Shown: positions 1 to 11,410, counted from the first letter of the stretch. The stretch is DNA of 24,413 nucleotides from Oehlia diaphana (GCA_003833135.1 QZLH01000208.1:8276-32688), one strand, 5' to 3'. Made by a program: numbers and translations. Notes: generated by a model from the letters alone, not told the origin.

Positions 1-384
1 AGTTTAGTTCAATTTTTATTTACTTTTTCATTTTTGTATTGTTTATAAATTTTTGTGTTCGCTAACTATTACTGTTAAATAAAAATAAAAAATAATTAGT
101 ATCAGCAGAGGTTTTTATATTAGTTGTTAATTTATTAGAGATAATATAGTTCTGCGTTTTTACAATTTTTTTTCAAAATTTACTTAATGGTATATTAATT
201 TGATGAGAAATTAAAACAAATAATACAAATTATAATAAACTTATTTGGATAAAAATTGCAATAATAGATACAAATTAGGGCAATGAACAATAAACTCATA
301 TTCAACAATTAATAAACTGAATTTTGATTCATACTGAATAAACCTTTTCTGATATGCCTCTTAACATTATTTATGCATAAATTA

Positions 385-1272
385 TTATTTTTTAATTACT
401 TGAAATACTTCATAATTATCCACCTTGAAACTTTCTGGAATGCCTATGTTGGGATAAGTCAAATTAACATATTCATTGTTATAAATACTCCAACTATTGG
501 CGCTGCTACAATATAAATTACCAATATAAATTACCCATATGTGGTCCTTGTTTACTATGGCAATTAATAGCATAAGCTTCTTTGCTATTATTAACATAAC
601 CTAAGTTTGCAGTGGAAATAATTTTTTCATCTGTAATATGAAATCAAAAACTATCTGTAGTGTTTTTCCAAACATTTCTTCCACTCCAATCAAGTGGATT
701 ATATCCTCCAACTAATTGTTTTGTACCTTGAATTTTTGCTATCCAAATAGTAGCTCCCTTATTATCACAATTTTTATGAAATGATGTAATATTAAATCCA
801 TCCCTATCATAATTTAAATTCATAAGGGTTATTATATTACTATAGGAAGTAAGAAACCAATATTCGAATATTAAGTTCATCCACTGCTATCAAAAGTTTC
901 AATACTTCTGGACCTTGTAAATTTTTCAATTCAATATTTCCACAATAAATAAATCTACCTTTAAGGATAATTATTAAATATTAAATAAATGTCAAAAAAA
1001 AATTTTTTTTATTGCATGATAAATTTCCTGAGAATGATATTAAATAAGTGATGGTTTTCTTAAATAAAGTTTCCGTCTCTTTTCTCAGCCCATTCATTAG
1101 AAAATGCGGCACGAAAATATTGAGACCTGATACATAAAATGTTTGAATGAGCATGAATCTCTTTAATAGTATTTGGTTCATCTCCTGCATAAATAATAAC
1201 ATCATATCCTAATTCTGTTTCAAAAAGCTTTTCATAATCACTTGATAATTCTGCCAAAAATTATGAAGACAC
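385..1272 (-). pseudogene. Decayed BTB-TLDc gene that lost its BACK region
   Basis: This is a dead relative of the intact gene at 2570-4062 on the same strand. The position equal to the intact ATG is GTG (1270-1272) and codon 4 is TAA (1261-1263). The BTB exon otherwise still reads ELSSDYEKLFETELGYDVII and HAHSNILCIRSQYF. An 11-nt deletion near 1050 shifts the frame, and the donor is GA instead of GT after ATTCTCAG, although the acceptor AG (955-956) survives. In exon 2 the sequence jumps from VDELN to the TLDc start (junction about 842-862), removing roughly 205-210 codons of BACK, linker and TLDc N-terminus. The TLDc remnant keeps GGYNPLDWSG but has a TGA after TDSF. A perfect 13-bp tandem duplication (510-522, 523-535) shifts the frame again before the end, which still reads NYEVFQVIKK. 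No functional full-length product is expected. Confidence 0.92.
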
Positions 1273-2569
1273 TGTTATAAAATGTTTGGGAGAAAAAATA
1301 AAAAATTGTTTGCAATGTAATACAATTTTATTAAGCAAAGTCATGCGTATTGCCAATCCATTGATTGATAGTGTAAGACTAAGCTTGTGATAAATCACGT
1401 TGCCACCACAAAATATTTCTTTATAAATAAAATAAATAAATTGGTCAATTTATCCTTTTTCACTAAGTTAAATATTACCCCTTTTTATATTATAAGATAA
1501 TCTTATGATAAATCTTCTAAATTCTATAACAATTTCAATTTTCACATTTCAAACTTTTTCTAATCTTAACAAACCTTCTTCTCAGAACCATATTTCAAAT
1601 CAAAAATATTATTTTCAAAACTCAAAATTAGAAACTTCGTAAAATTTTCTCTTTTCGATCTTCAAAACCCTTTCTTATTATATCAAGTTCTCGATCTTAG
1701 TTCCCTTTTTCAATTCTAAATATAACTTATTTACATAAATCACTTGATCTCTAGTTTTACGTTATTTCGGATGTTACATTTGTAACGTCATACAATTTTA
1801 AACCTAAAATTTTATACAAATATAATACTGCCCCACAATTAATAAATTTATAGACATTCGGATATTGGGTCGGGTATACAATAAACCAGTGCTAAATGTA
1901 TAGTTAAACATCATATGAAACAATATAATTTTATGAATAAAATAGTGTGAAATCAAGCATCCCCTTTGCTTGAAATAGTATATAATAAAAATTATAAAAG
2001 AATTTATTATATTAAAGATTCTTTACCAATCCATGAAGTAGGAAAGCAATATATATGGATTTACTATTTAATTACGCTGAATTGTATATTCTTATACAAG
2101 AGACGACGTGCATATTTAAATGTTTAAAATTAAATAAATCTGCTAATCATCTTTCAATTTTGAAATCTATTTTATTGATTATTATGAAATGAATATTCCA
2201 TATCATTTCATATTTAAATTTTTTCTTGCAATTGGTGTCAACAAAGGTTTAATTTTTAAATTGTAAATTTATTAGGGTAAATAACACTGCGTTTTTAAAA
2301 TTTTTTTTTCAAAATTTACTTACTGTTTATTAGTCAGTTGATTATAAAGATTTAAAAACTCTGTCATTTGATGAGAAAATTAAGTTATAACAATCATTTG
2401 AATAAATATCCATATTTTATTGCAACACCAGATATTCTTGCAATCTTAGTATCATGTTAACAAAATTAAAATTATTCTTAGATCTTTTATCTAGGGTAAT
2501 AACCTCAGGATTGATTTATACTAAATAAACATTTCCTAATATGCATATTTGCATTATTTTATGCATTAA
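1273..2569. other. Intergenic region, partly duplicated gene flank
   Basis: No open gene is visible. The first about 100 bases resemble the upstream flank of the gene ending at 4062: both contain a GTAATGTA(G/A)TAC-like stretch and ATGCGTATTG followed by AATCCA. The last about 340 bases resemble the sequence at about 90-215, sharing for example CTGCGTTTTTA and TTTTTTTCAAAATTTACTTA. Both flanks were therefore copied together with the gene. The middle (about 1380-1850) has no partner in the other copy. It contains a small hairpin GTTACATTTGTAAC near 1772. Near 2020 a short stretch can be read on the minus strand as SWIGK, like the SWIDKK start of TLDc in this family, but the match is too short to call. 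Confidence 0.5.
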
Positions 2570-4062
2570 CTATTTTTTAATTACTTGAAATACTTCATAA
2601 TTCTCCACCGTGAAACTTGCTGGAATGCTTATATTAGGATAAGTCAAATTAACATCAGAATGTTCATAAACAATCCAATGATTGATGCCATCACAATAAA
2701 AATTGCCCATATGTGGTCCTCGATCACTATTGCAATAAATAGCATATCTTGCATTGTTATTGTTAACATAACTTACTTTTGCGCTAGAAACATTTTTTTC
2801 ATCCGTAATATGAAATAAAAAACTATTTGTAGTGCCTTTCCAACCACAATCTCCACCCCAGTCAAGCGGATTATAGCCTCCAATTAATTGTGTTGTATCT
2901 TTAATTTTTGCTATCCAAATAGTAGCTCCTTTACTGTCACAATTTCTATGAAATGATGTAGCATTAAATCCATCTCTATCTGAACGATACAATAATTTAA
3001 ATTCATAAGGAATTTTATTAGTATTATAATGTGATGAACCTTTTTTATCAATCCATGAAGAAAATAGAGGAATGTGTTTTGATTCAATCAAGGTTGAATC
3101 AAGTTTAAATTTTAAGTTTGGCTTTCTTGTGGGTGCTACATTAGTTTTAATTTTCGTATTAGGAACTATATGAAATTCTAAAAGGTTATGAATTAAATCT
3201 TGAGGTAAAACTTCTTTATAACAATAAACTTTATAAAAGAAATCTGCAGGCTTAATATCATAAAATCTGATTAGATGAATAAACCTATGTAATGGCTTCT
3301 CAATATTTGCAATATCATCTTTACTCCATTTCGTTGGATCATTTATCACGTTTTGTTGAAAAAAACACCATTTTAATAAACCTTCCCAAATCTCAATTTC
3401 TTCCATATTTAAATCATCCCGTTTAATCAATAATTCCAATAATGAAGCCTTTAAATTAATAAATTTATCTGAATAGAATAAAATTTTAGGTTCTTCGCAA
3501 ATTTTTTCAAGACAAAATTCCCATAAATCCGTAAATGTTTCATGTTGATAAACAGTTTCAAGGATACCAGTTGGATTTTGATACAAAAATTCGGTTTGAT
3601 GTTCAATCAAATATTCTTGAATGTAAGTAATCAATTGTTGAATATTTAGTTCATCAACTGCTATCAAAAGTTTCAATACTTCTGGACCTTGTAAATTTTT
3701 TAATTCAATATTTCCACAATAAATAAATCTAGCGTTAAAGATAATTAATTATTATTAATAAATATATATTAAATAATAAATGTTAAGGGAAAATAATATG
3801 GTAATTACCTGAGAATGATATTAAATAAGTGAGGCGAAATGTTTGGTTTTCTCAAAATAAATTTTCCGTCTCTTTTCTCAGCCCATTCATTAGAAAATGC
3901 GGAACGAAAATATTGAGACCTGATACACAAAATATTTGAATGAGCATGAATTTCTTTAACATTTGACTCATCTCCAGCATAAATGATAACATCATATCCT
4001 AATTCTGTTTCAAAAAGCTTTTCATAATCACTAGATAATTCTGCCAAAAATTTTGAAGACAT
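2570..4062 (-). CDS. BTB-BACK-TLDc domain protein, 470 aa, two exons
   Basis: The coding sequence is the complement of exons 3809-4062 and 2570-3728. They are separated by an 80-bp intron (CTCAG|GTAATT to GCTAG|A), phase 2, splitting the Arg of LR-FIYCG. Together they give 1413 nt, 470 codons plus stop. Residues about 20-110 form the BTB/POZ domain (YDVIIYAGDE, HAHSNILCIRSQYFRSAFSNEW, KPNISPHLF). Residues about 130-275 are a BACK-like helical region (LETVYQHETF, EIWEGLLKW, RFIHLIRFYDI). Residues about 306-468 are the TLDc domain (SSWIDKK, DRDGFNATSFHRNCDSKGATI, GGYNPLDWGG, PASFTVENYEVFQVIKK). BTB-BACK proteins commonly link Cul3 ligases to substrates, and TLDc proteins bind V-ATPase or act in oxidative-stress resistance; the role here is inferred. 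The ATG (4060-4062) is the first in frame and gives a family-typical N-terminus. Its tandem neighbour at 385-1272 is its decayed copy. Confidence 0.93.
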
Positions 4063-4193
4063 CGTTTAAAATAATGTGGTAAAAAGAATATCGTAATGTA
4101 GTACAAATTAATTAAAATTTGTACATCTTTTGTACTGGTCCAAAAGTTATGCGTATTGTTAATCCATAAACATATCGGATAAACAATAAACCC

Positions 4194-5279
4194 AAACGTT
4201 ATAATCTACATTGTTAAGGAATTATTTAAGATATAATATTTATAATTGATTTTTTTTTTATTTATACTACAGTATCCTAAGAGATTATTAAATGCAAAAA
4301 TAAGTTTAAATTTAAGTTTGATTTTTTTGATAACTAAAATAGTTGCATATTTTTTATTATTGTTTTGCAACATTTTATATCAGTCATATATCCTATTTAA
4401 ATCAAGGAGCTTTTAAATTGAATATTTCAAAAAACAATAAAACCAATGGATTATTTTTTCTATAAAACCCAAATTATATTTCTAAATTTGGATTCTTGAG
4501 ATTTAAGATATTTTGTTATAAATACTATACCGACATAGTCTCTCTATAAAAAATTTTTCAGAAAATGATCACGTGTCTGAGTTTCTTCGGAATAACTACT
4601 AGAAAATCGGAGTTTTTCCAGAACATTTTTATAGGGTCTAAGAATGACATAAAATGAATTAGGTCATTTTATGATAATAAAGAATCTTGAATAAAATAGT
4701 AAAGACCTCAATATGTAAAATATTTGAAAGTAGATTTCTTTATAATTAATGCTTTATATTTGGTCAGTATTCTATTAAATTTAAAAAGCTGTATTGACTA
4801 CTACTATACACAATATTATGAACTTTCATTGTTATTGAAACATAATAAATAGCAAGAAATTATGGTCACCGCGCCGCTACATCGGACGACTTGCATTATG
4901 CTTCGATCGTGTTCAAACTGGAGTTACGTTTAGTTTAGTTTTTTAGGAGGACATACTAAAGGTTAAGTTGCAGGTATTTGACGTTGAAAGAGAGGTGGGC
5001 TATTCGTCAATAATCGAAGAACTTTTATTTAGATTAGAACACATTTCTGTATAACGGAGAATGATTGTGATCTTGCTTATAGATAGTTTAGATAGTTTTT
5101 ATTTGAATGGAATGCGAGGGTCTTAGATAGCCTATTAGTTTAGATCGATTTGTTATAGGGTCATCATATCGTATTTGTACGAATGCCTCTAGTAAATAAA
5201 TAGGTTATCCTAAAACTAAATAAAGAAATGCGTTACAAATCAAAAAAATAAATAAATAAATAAACGTTATGATCTGCAT
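4194..5279 (+). mobile_element. Probable non-LTR retroelement remnant with 18-bp target duplication
   Basis: The 18-mers at 4194-4211 (AAACGTTATAATCTACAT) and 5262-5279 (AAACGTTATGATCTGCAT) differ at two positions. The right copy follows directly after an A-rich tail of repeated AAAT units (5242-5261). A long direct repeat plus an A-rich tail abutting the right copy is the signature of target-primed reverse transcription, so the enclosed 4212-5261 is read as an inserted LINE- or SINE-type element in + orientation. The 3' part (about 4861-5225) is visibly richer in G+C than its surroundings. No reverse transcriptase frame is visible, so it would be 5'-truncated, non-autonomous or decayed. A MITE (4542-4636) sits inside it and must be younger. 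It lies upstream of the gene ending at 4062. Confidence 0.6.
4542..4636 (+). mobile_element. MITE copy 1, 95 bp, TSD TCT
   Basis: The element starts CTCTATAAAAAATTTTTC and ends ATTTTTATAGGG, so its ends are inverted repeats of CCCTATAAA type with one mismatch on the left. It is flanked by the 3-bp direct repeat TCT (4539-4541, 4637-4639). The internal sequence ATGATCACGTGTCTGAGTTTC is shared with the copies at 10691-10799 and 11866-11939, where one internal base varies. It has no coding capacity. A 3-bp target duplication fits the PIF/Harbinger or CACTA groups of DNA transposons, but the superfamily is not proven. Confidence 0.8.
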
Positions 5280-8200
5280 AAAATAAATTCAAGTATAGCA
5301 TACTTAGTGTTTGCTTAGTATTTTAACGTGTTGTGACCTTGTAACTCATTTTGGGATTTTTCATAATATTTTGTCGCTTATCAAAAAAAAAAAAAAAAAC
5401 TTTAATCGGATTCTTTATACAAACCTGACTCAGTCCCAGTTTGATTTTTTGTGTAAGTTCACTTTGAAATCAAAAACCTTGAATATATTTCACTTGTTTC
5501 GTTCACAAGAATTACAATTGGACTATTTCAATATTATAATTAAATAATTAATGTTGTTACCTTTTTTTAAAAAAAGTCATACATTAAAGAATGATTTTAG
5601 ATATCAAGTGTACTATTTAATTTAAAATAAAATTTACGTTTTTCTTGAAGTATTCGTTAAAGAATGTCGCACGAAAATGTAGAAAACTAATAAGTCATTT
5701 CTAATATAACATTTAGACAACAAAGTAATTGTTGCTTGATTATATAAACCGCAGTCAATTAGCTAATCAAGCACTATGGAAAAATTTGCACTATAATTGT
5801 GAAAATTAAAGTTAGAACTAAAAAAAATTAAAAGAAAACGCAGAAACCATACTGTACTACTGTCTTATTCTCGATTTATCAGTGTTCATTCAATGAAATA
5901 AATCTTTACAATCAGCAACAGTTATCCAAAAAGTAAATGGCGAAATTTTTGTTGCTACATGATTTAGATATTAAAAATTCTAATTATACTTGGATTATAT
6001 AACCATACTCTTTTTCAATGCGATTCTTGGTTACCGCTTTCTAAATATAATTCTTTTACATTCTTCTAACTAAAGATCCGTAGACTTTGATGAATATAGT
6101 TCTCCAGATAGTTCATGTTCTACATCAAGGAAAGTTCTATTATCTAATATCCAAGTACTAATATGTATATAAAGGCTCCTTTGTATTGTGAGTTTAATAT
6201 TTTTCCACTTGTTACTCTAGAAAAAAGATTTTTTCGGTCATCATATAACTAAATTTGTAATTTACCCTAACCTGGCCCGAATTTTGATACTGTCCAGGTT
6301 CGTAGTAAGTTTCTGTCGAAAATATACAACAATATAATTTCTATTAATAAGAATTAGATTCATTCAACTAAAAACTACTTACATAAATTTTTTGGCCAAT
6401 TCATGATCACAATGTTCTAGTGAACTGAATAAACTCGGTTATTATGTAGTCGTGTGAGTTGAATATATTTCCTTTGAAGATACAAAACATTTCAAACTTC
6501 ATAAAAGTCGTTCAAACTATGGCGATTTCACATTGTATAGATTTCTAAGTATTGATTTTGCTTGGACAACTCTTTTTTTCAGTCTTATAAACTACTTATA
6601 TCTTCCAAAGTTGATATTAACTTTAAGATATCTCCTTCCCAAGCTTTTTTGAGCTTCTTTAATAGTGGTCCTGAGAGAATTTTAAGGGTTTTATCTATTC
6701 TTTTCCTCAAATTTATATTTTAAACGTTTCAGACTTAGATGATTGATTAATTCATTGAGTGATGTCATAAATCATCATTATTTATGTAACTGTATAAATA
6801 ATTTTGAATGGTTTTGTTGTCGATCTTGTGACTTGTGTTAGTCGTGCAAGAGATTACCTTTTGAATTGTGCAACTTATGATTTGAATAATTTGATTGGCT
6901 GTTAAGTGACTTACGTCAATCTTGGAGATTTTCATCGCCAATATAATTTTGGTTAATGAAATTTAAATTTTCAATCGGATGTTTTTTTTAGCTATTAACG
7001 AAAAAAAGCTTAAATTTGTCTTGTTAATCATGCTTCATATTCGGTCATGCGATCGGCCGCAGCAGATCGATTAAAATCTTTTTTTTCGGTCTCTTTTTTA
7101 GACTGAATCTTTTTGTAATATTTTTTTTTTTTCAGTCCTTTTTTTAGAACGGATTTTTTTATTAATAATATTTTTTTACAGCCTCTTTTTGTTAGACTGG
7201 ATTATTTTTAATATTATTTAATAGCTGTTTCTTTGCAGTTATATTTTAACAATATTTCTTTTCAATTTTTTTTAAAACTGAATTTTAATATTTTTCATTC
7301 TGCTTTTTTTATAATCTATACTAATATTTTTTTTTATGAAATTAGATATATGTATACACATATATATATTATTAACTTATATATGTAAAGGTTAGATCTA
7401 AATCGGTGATTGGGATCAGATTGACGCTGTGGTCCTACGATAAACATGATTTTTTATTATTACTAATTTTTTTTTTTTATTTTTTTTTTTTTTCGTTTTT
7501 TCGTTCTTTAACCTATTAGGTTTGGATCAGTGATATAATCAAAAATAAAATTGAATAAATATGACTTTGTATGATTTTTTTAAGTAACTTAAAAATGAAA
7601 AAAACATGTTATTATACATTATAAGATCTAATATAAAACAATAAATTTTATTGTTATATTAATTCAAACACATTTAATCCTGTTGCAACGTTCACCTTCT
7701 ATGTAAACACACCTACTCCTGTTATTAGCAGCAGACTACGGCTAAAATAGCATATATATGTGCATATATTATATATTATATTAAAAATTTATCAGAGTAC
7801 TTGCTTTACGAGATTAATATAATAGGGGTCAATTAGTATCATGTCATTAATATTATCAGTATATATATACTTTAATAATTAGGGGGAGTTGAATGTTGAA
7901 TAAGACAACTGTAAATGTGAACAGTATCACAATATCGTTAACGTTATTATGTTATTAACGCCAAATTTATTAAAATTTCGCCAAAAAGGAAGAGAAATTT
8001 TTAATATTTATTACTTTCAAAGAAATTTGTAAAAAAATATTCGCGTATAATGTTGATAATAGAGAATCATGACATAGGTTTTCTTATCTTTCTTAATTCC
8101 ATTATGTGTTGAAGTGATGAAATATTTTTGAAAAATTCTTTAAAAAAAATTATCCACGAAATACGGAACTTACAAACTAACGTCCTTTTTATTTTAAGAA

Positions 8201-8946
8201 AAGTCGTTGAAAATTTTATTTACCATTACATATCATATGAATAACAAAGATTTCTTGATTAAAAATAATGTTACAATTGTTTTGTTAATTTTTTTATTAA
8301 AAAAAACTTAGCATTAAAAGAAGCTAGTAAAGCCTTTGATAATAGTTAAAAAGTGGATAACTTTAATCTTATTGTACAGATATTCAATTTGATAAAGCGA
8401 ATTCTTCCGAAAAAAATAATATATAAGACAACTATACGTCTTAATGTTATTTTCTTAATAAAGCAATAATGATGCACAATACTACCGTAAACGGTTGACT
8501 AAAGTTTCCCCCATAGTATCCTTCCTTCATTTTATCTTTAATGGATCTGTCGTATTGGATATAACCTTATCGGTATCAAATAAAGCTATGTTTTTAGATT
8601 AAATCATGTTTATAGCTGAAATGTCAAGTAGTGATTGGTTTAATAAGAAATTGCAAGCGTCGTTATTGCTTATTTCATTTTTAATAATAAGGATAAAGTA
8701 TTAACCAAATAAATATTAAACCGATTCTTTGTATTGATCAGCGAACGAATTAGAAGTACAGTTTTTGGGTTAGACCTAAAAATAGCAATATTCGGTGGCA
8801 CCGGAAAATAATTCCGAATTCCGGTACATACAAAGAAATTTCTTTCGAAAACATATTTAAAGAACGTACAAATTTATTTATTTCATACGAATTTTTTTTT
8901 TTCTTTTGATAAATATTATTTTAAATCGCGAAATAAAAGAAAGAAA
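5280..8946. other. Gene-free AT-rich stretch between family members
   Basis: About 3.7 kb holds no gene that I can support. It includes a 17-base poly-A run (5383-5399), an array of T-rich hairpin units (listed separately), a TA-rich palindromic patch around 7346-7371 (ATATATGTATACACATATAT), another at about 7750-7780, and poly-T near 7470-7495. The inverted repeat ACCGGAA/TTCCGGT (8800-8806, 8819-8825) lies about 120 bp before the next gene. The open frames here are short, without splice context or family resemblance. Much of it is probably old transposon debris. Confidence 0.5.
7081..7330. repeat. Tandem array of degenerate T-rich hairpin units
   Basis: Six imperfect units follow one another with a period of about 38-49 bases. 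Each has a pyrimidine half (GGTCTC, CAGTCC, CAGCCT, GCTGTTTC and relatives), a T run of 5-8, then a half like AGACTGAATT, and a T/A-rich linker ending AATA. The anchor AGACTGAAT or its variants occurs near 7100, 7146, 7195, 7236, 7275 and 7313. The CAGTC and GACTG halves within a unit can pair across the T run, so each unit can form a small hairpin. Degeneration increases to the right. No protein is encoded. Confidence 0.65.
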
Positions 8947-10392
8947 ATGCAACAGAAATTATATTTGTCGATATTAAATAATTTTGAAATTTTATACAAT
9001 TCAAAAAAGAATTACGATGTTATCATACAAACTAGTGAAGAAAATAAAGTGATCTATGCTCATTCACTTGTACTTTGTTGTCAGTCAAGTTATTTTGATA
9101 CGGCATTTTCTGATAATTGGGCTGAAAAAGAAAATGGAAAATTTATATTTAAGAAACCAAACGTTTCGCATCGTATTCTTAAAATTATTATCAGGTATAA
9201 TAAACGTTACTTCCTATAACTATTATTTGATAAAATTTTCTTATTTATATCTTAAATCATTATTTTTTTTTTTAGATATTTATATTGTGGACAAATAGAT
9301 TTAACCATCCGAAGTGGATTGGATATTTTAAAATTATTTGCTGCAACGGATGAATTTGGAATAAACACACTTAGCGAATATATTAAAGAATTTTTAATTA
9401 AAAATTTAAAAGATTTCTTACAAAATGATTCTATCAGGTTTCTTGAATTTGTTTTTCAACACGAAACCTTTGCTGTATTGAACGACTACTGTTTGAAAAC
9501 AATTTGTCAGGAACCGATGATTTTATTTGGAACTGATAAAATATTGGCACTACCTGAAAAAATATTAGAAAAATTGCTTAGACGAGATGATCTTGCACTT
9601 GATGCAATTGAAGTATGGAATAACTTGATAAAATGGGTCCACGCACAACAACCTACTGTTAATAAAGATCCTTCTAAGTGGACTAAGAATGAATTAACTT
9701 TGATGGAAAGGACAATCTTGAAATTTATTTCATTGGTTAAGTTCTACGATATACCCTCTGAAGAATATTATGAAGAAGTAATGCCCTATGAAGATTTGTT
9801 GCCAAAAAAATTAAGAAATGAAATCTTAAAGTCTTATTTGGCCCCAGGAAAACAAATGAAATCACCATCAAGGTCGTCCGTTCTTGTAAATGATAAACAT
9901 CTAGCTCTATTTGCAAGTTGGATATATAAAAAAAACGAAATTTTACAAAAAATTCCATATAAATTTAATGTTATCTTTCGTGCTAGTATAAATGGTAATA
10001 CAGCTGCAGATTTTCATGCCAAATGTAATGACAAAGGTGCGACTATTGTTATTGCAAAAATTAAAGGATCAAATAAAGTAGTTGGAGGATATAACCCACT
10101 TGATTGGAATGGAAATGGCGATAAAAGTACGCCAGATAGTTTCATATTTATATTCGAAGATTTTAATAACATTTGTACTGGTAGAATAGGTAGAGTAATT
10201 CGTGAATCACATGCTGTACGTTGTCTTATTGATTATGGTCCACTTTTTGGATCTTATAACCGTGGTAGTAATGATATAATGGTAACTAGAGATGGTAAAT
10301 GGAGTTCTGTAACAAATTCATATCCTAATCTTAACATCCCGAGAAATTTTGAAATTGATGATTATGAAGTTTTTCAGGTGGTTAAAAAGTAA
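8947..10392 (+). CDS. BTB-BACK-TLDc domain protein, 454 aa, two exons
   Basis: The exons are 8947-9194 and 9276-10392, separated by an 81-bp phase-2 intron (ATCAG|GTATAA to T-rich TTTAG|ATATTT). The total is 1365 nt, 454 codons plus stop. BTB: residues about 15-105 (YDVIIQTSEE, AHSLVLCCQSSYFDTAFSDNWAEKENG, KPNVSHRIL, then R-YLYCG after the junction). BACK-like region: about 120-265 (EFVFQHETFAVLNDYCLKTICQ, FGTDKILALPEKILEKLLRR, AIEVWNNLIKW, FISLVKFYDI). TLDc: about 300-454 (LALFASWIYKK, FHAKCNDKGATI, GGYNPLDWNGNGDKSTPDSF, IPRNFEIDDYEVFQVVKK). Likely a cytosolic adaptor, as for the family. The ATG follows an A/G-rich stretch (AAATAAAAGAAAGAAA) and is the first in frame. The linker before TLDc is short (about 20 residues), which explains the smaller size. 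It is one of two same-strand neighbours with 12287-13791. Confidence 0.94.
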
Positions 10393-10690
10393 GAGGCTTA
10401 GTATTTAGTTAATTTTATACAATATGAGATTACTTCTATCTTCAAACTAGTATTAAATATTTCATGTTTGTATGCAATTAACAATAGTTTGCTTTATAAT
10501 CATTGTACTTTATCTATAATCATTGGATCCAATGATACCGCTTCATAGATTTGTAATTCAGCAACCATGTGTGGTATTTATATTTAATATTCAGGTTTTT
10601 TACTGTTTACACTAAGTACAAAATGACATCGTATACAAATATATCGTACTATAAAAATTTTTCTAGAATAACTCTAATTCGCTAGATGTT

Positions 10691-10799
10691 CCCTATAAAA
10701 AAAATTCTGGAAAAAACTCCGATAAATGATCATTTTTCTAGTTTTTTATCCGAAGAAACTCAGATACGTGATCATTTTTCTGAAAAATTTTTTATAGGG
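10691..10799 (-). mobile_element. MITE copy 2, 109 bp, TSD GTT
   Basis: This is the most complete copy, lying in the opposite orientation to the copy at 4542-4636. It starts CCCTATAAAAAAAATTCTGG and ends AATTTTTTATAGGG, giving terminal inverted repeats of about 14 bp or more. It is flanked by GTT at 10688-10690 and 10800-10802. Subterminal ACTCCGATAAATGATCATTT and the internal GATCA/ACGTGATCA halves make most of the element self-complementary. It has no coding capacity and must have been mobilised in trans. Confidence 0.85.
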
Positions 10800-11410
10800 G
10801 TTGTTCTTGAAACGTGTGTTAACTTTTTTACCGGAAAAAAAAATTTTTTTTTTATATGTTCGTTTTTATGTTTTACGTGGGGCACCGATGGATCCAGCGG
10901 TAAACTACTCATAAAAATTTAACAATTTCGCTTTGATTAAACTAAAAGCTGTATTATCTACTTTTATTTACGGATTTTTGGAGATTCACGAAGTACTAAG
11001 TTATGTTATTAACCTGAAAATCAATTATATCCACGTGTTAGTAGTCGTGCTACACATGACACAATTGACACATGATCGTTCATTAATCTAACGAAGAAAT
11101 TTTAGTTTTATGGCCAATCAAAATGCTGATAACGATAAATATACATGTTTAATAAATTAACGGTTCATTTTTTTTTATTTCATACAAATGTTTAACATAA
11201 TTAAATAACAATGAAAAAATTAGATCTCTTCAAATTTTGCATTACTTATAATGACGATAATTGTTGTATGCGGAACTACAGTATTGCCATCAACGTTATG
11301 TTTCGAAGGACTTTTGATGGTGTAAAAATTTTATGTTAAGCCATCCTGGTTAAAGACCGTCACTGCTTGTTAGTACTTACGGCAGCTCTATAAAAAAATT
11401 TATTCGTTAT

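Noticed and set aside
1990..2050. Minus-strand SWIGK-like snippet resembling the TLDc start, as if the segment missing from the left pseudogene had moved
   Set aside because: Only about a dozen bases match well (CAATCCATGAAG), which is not enough in this composition; noted in the intergenic entry only.
5311..5547. 78-codon plus-strand frame containing a lysine run
   Set aside because: The frame passes through the 17-base poly-A run and has no recognisable features.
6072..6170. Frame reading RSVDFDEYSSPDSSCSTSRK and further, protein-like for about 30 codons
   Set aside because: Bounded by stops on both sides, no splice context upstream, and no family recognised; too short to support.
10686..10922. 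78-codon plus-strand open frame
   Set aside because: It is mostly the translation of the MITE at 10691-10799 and its right flank.
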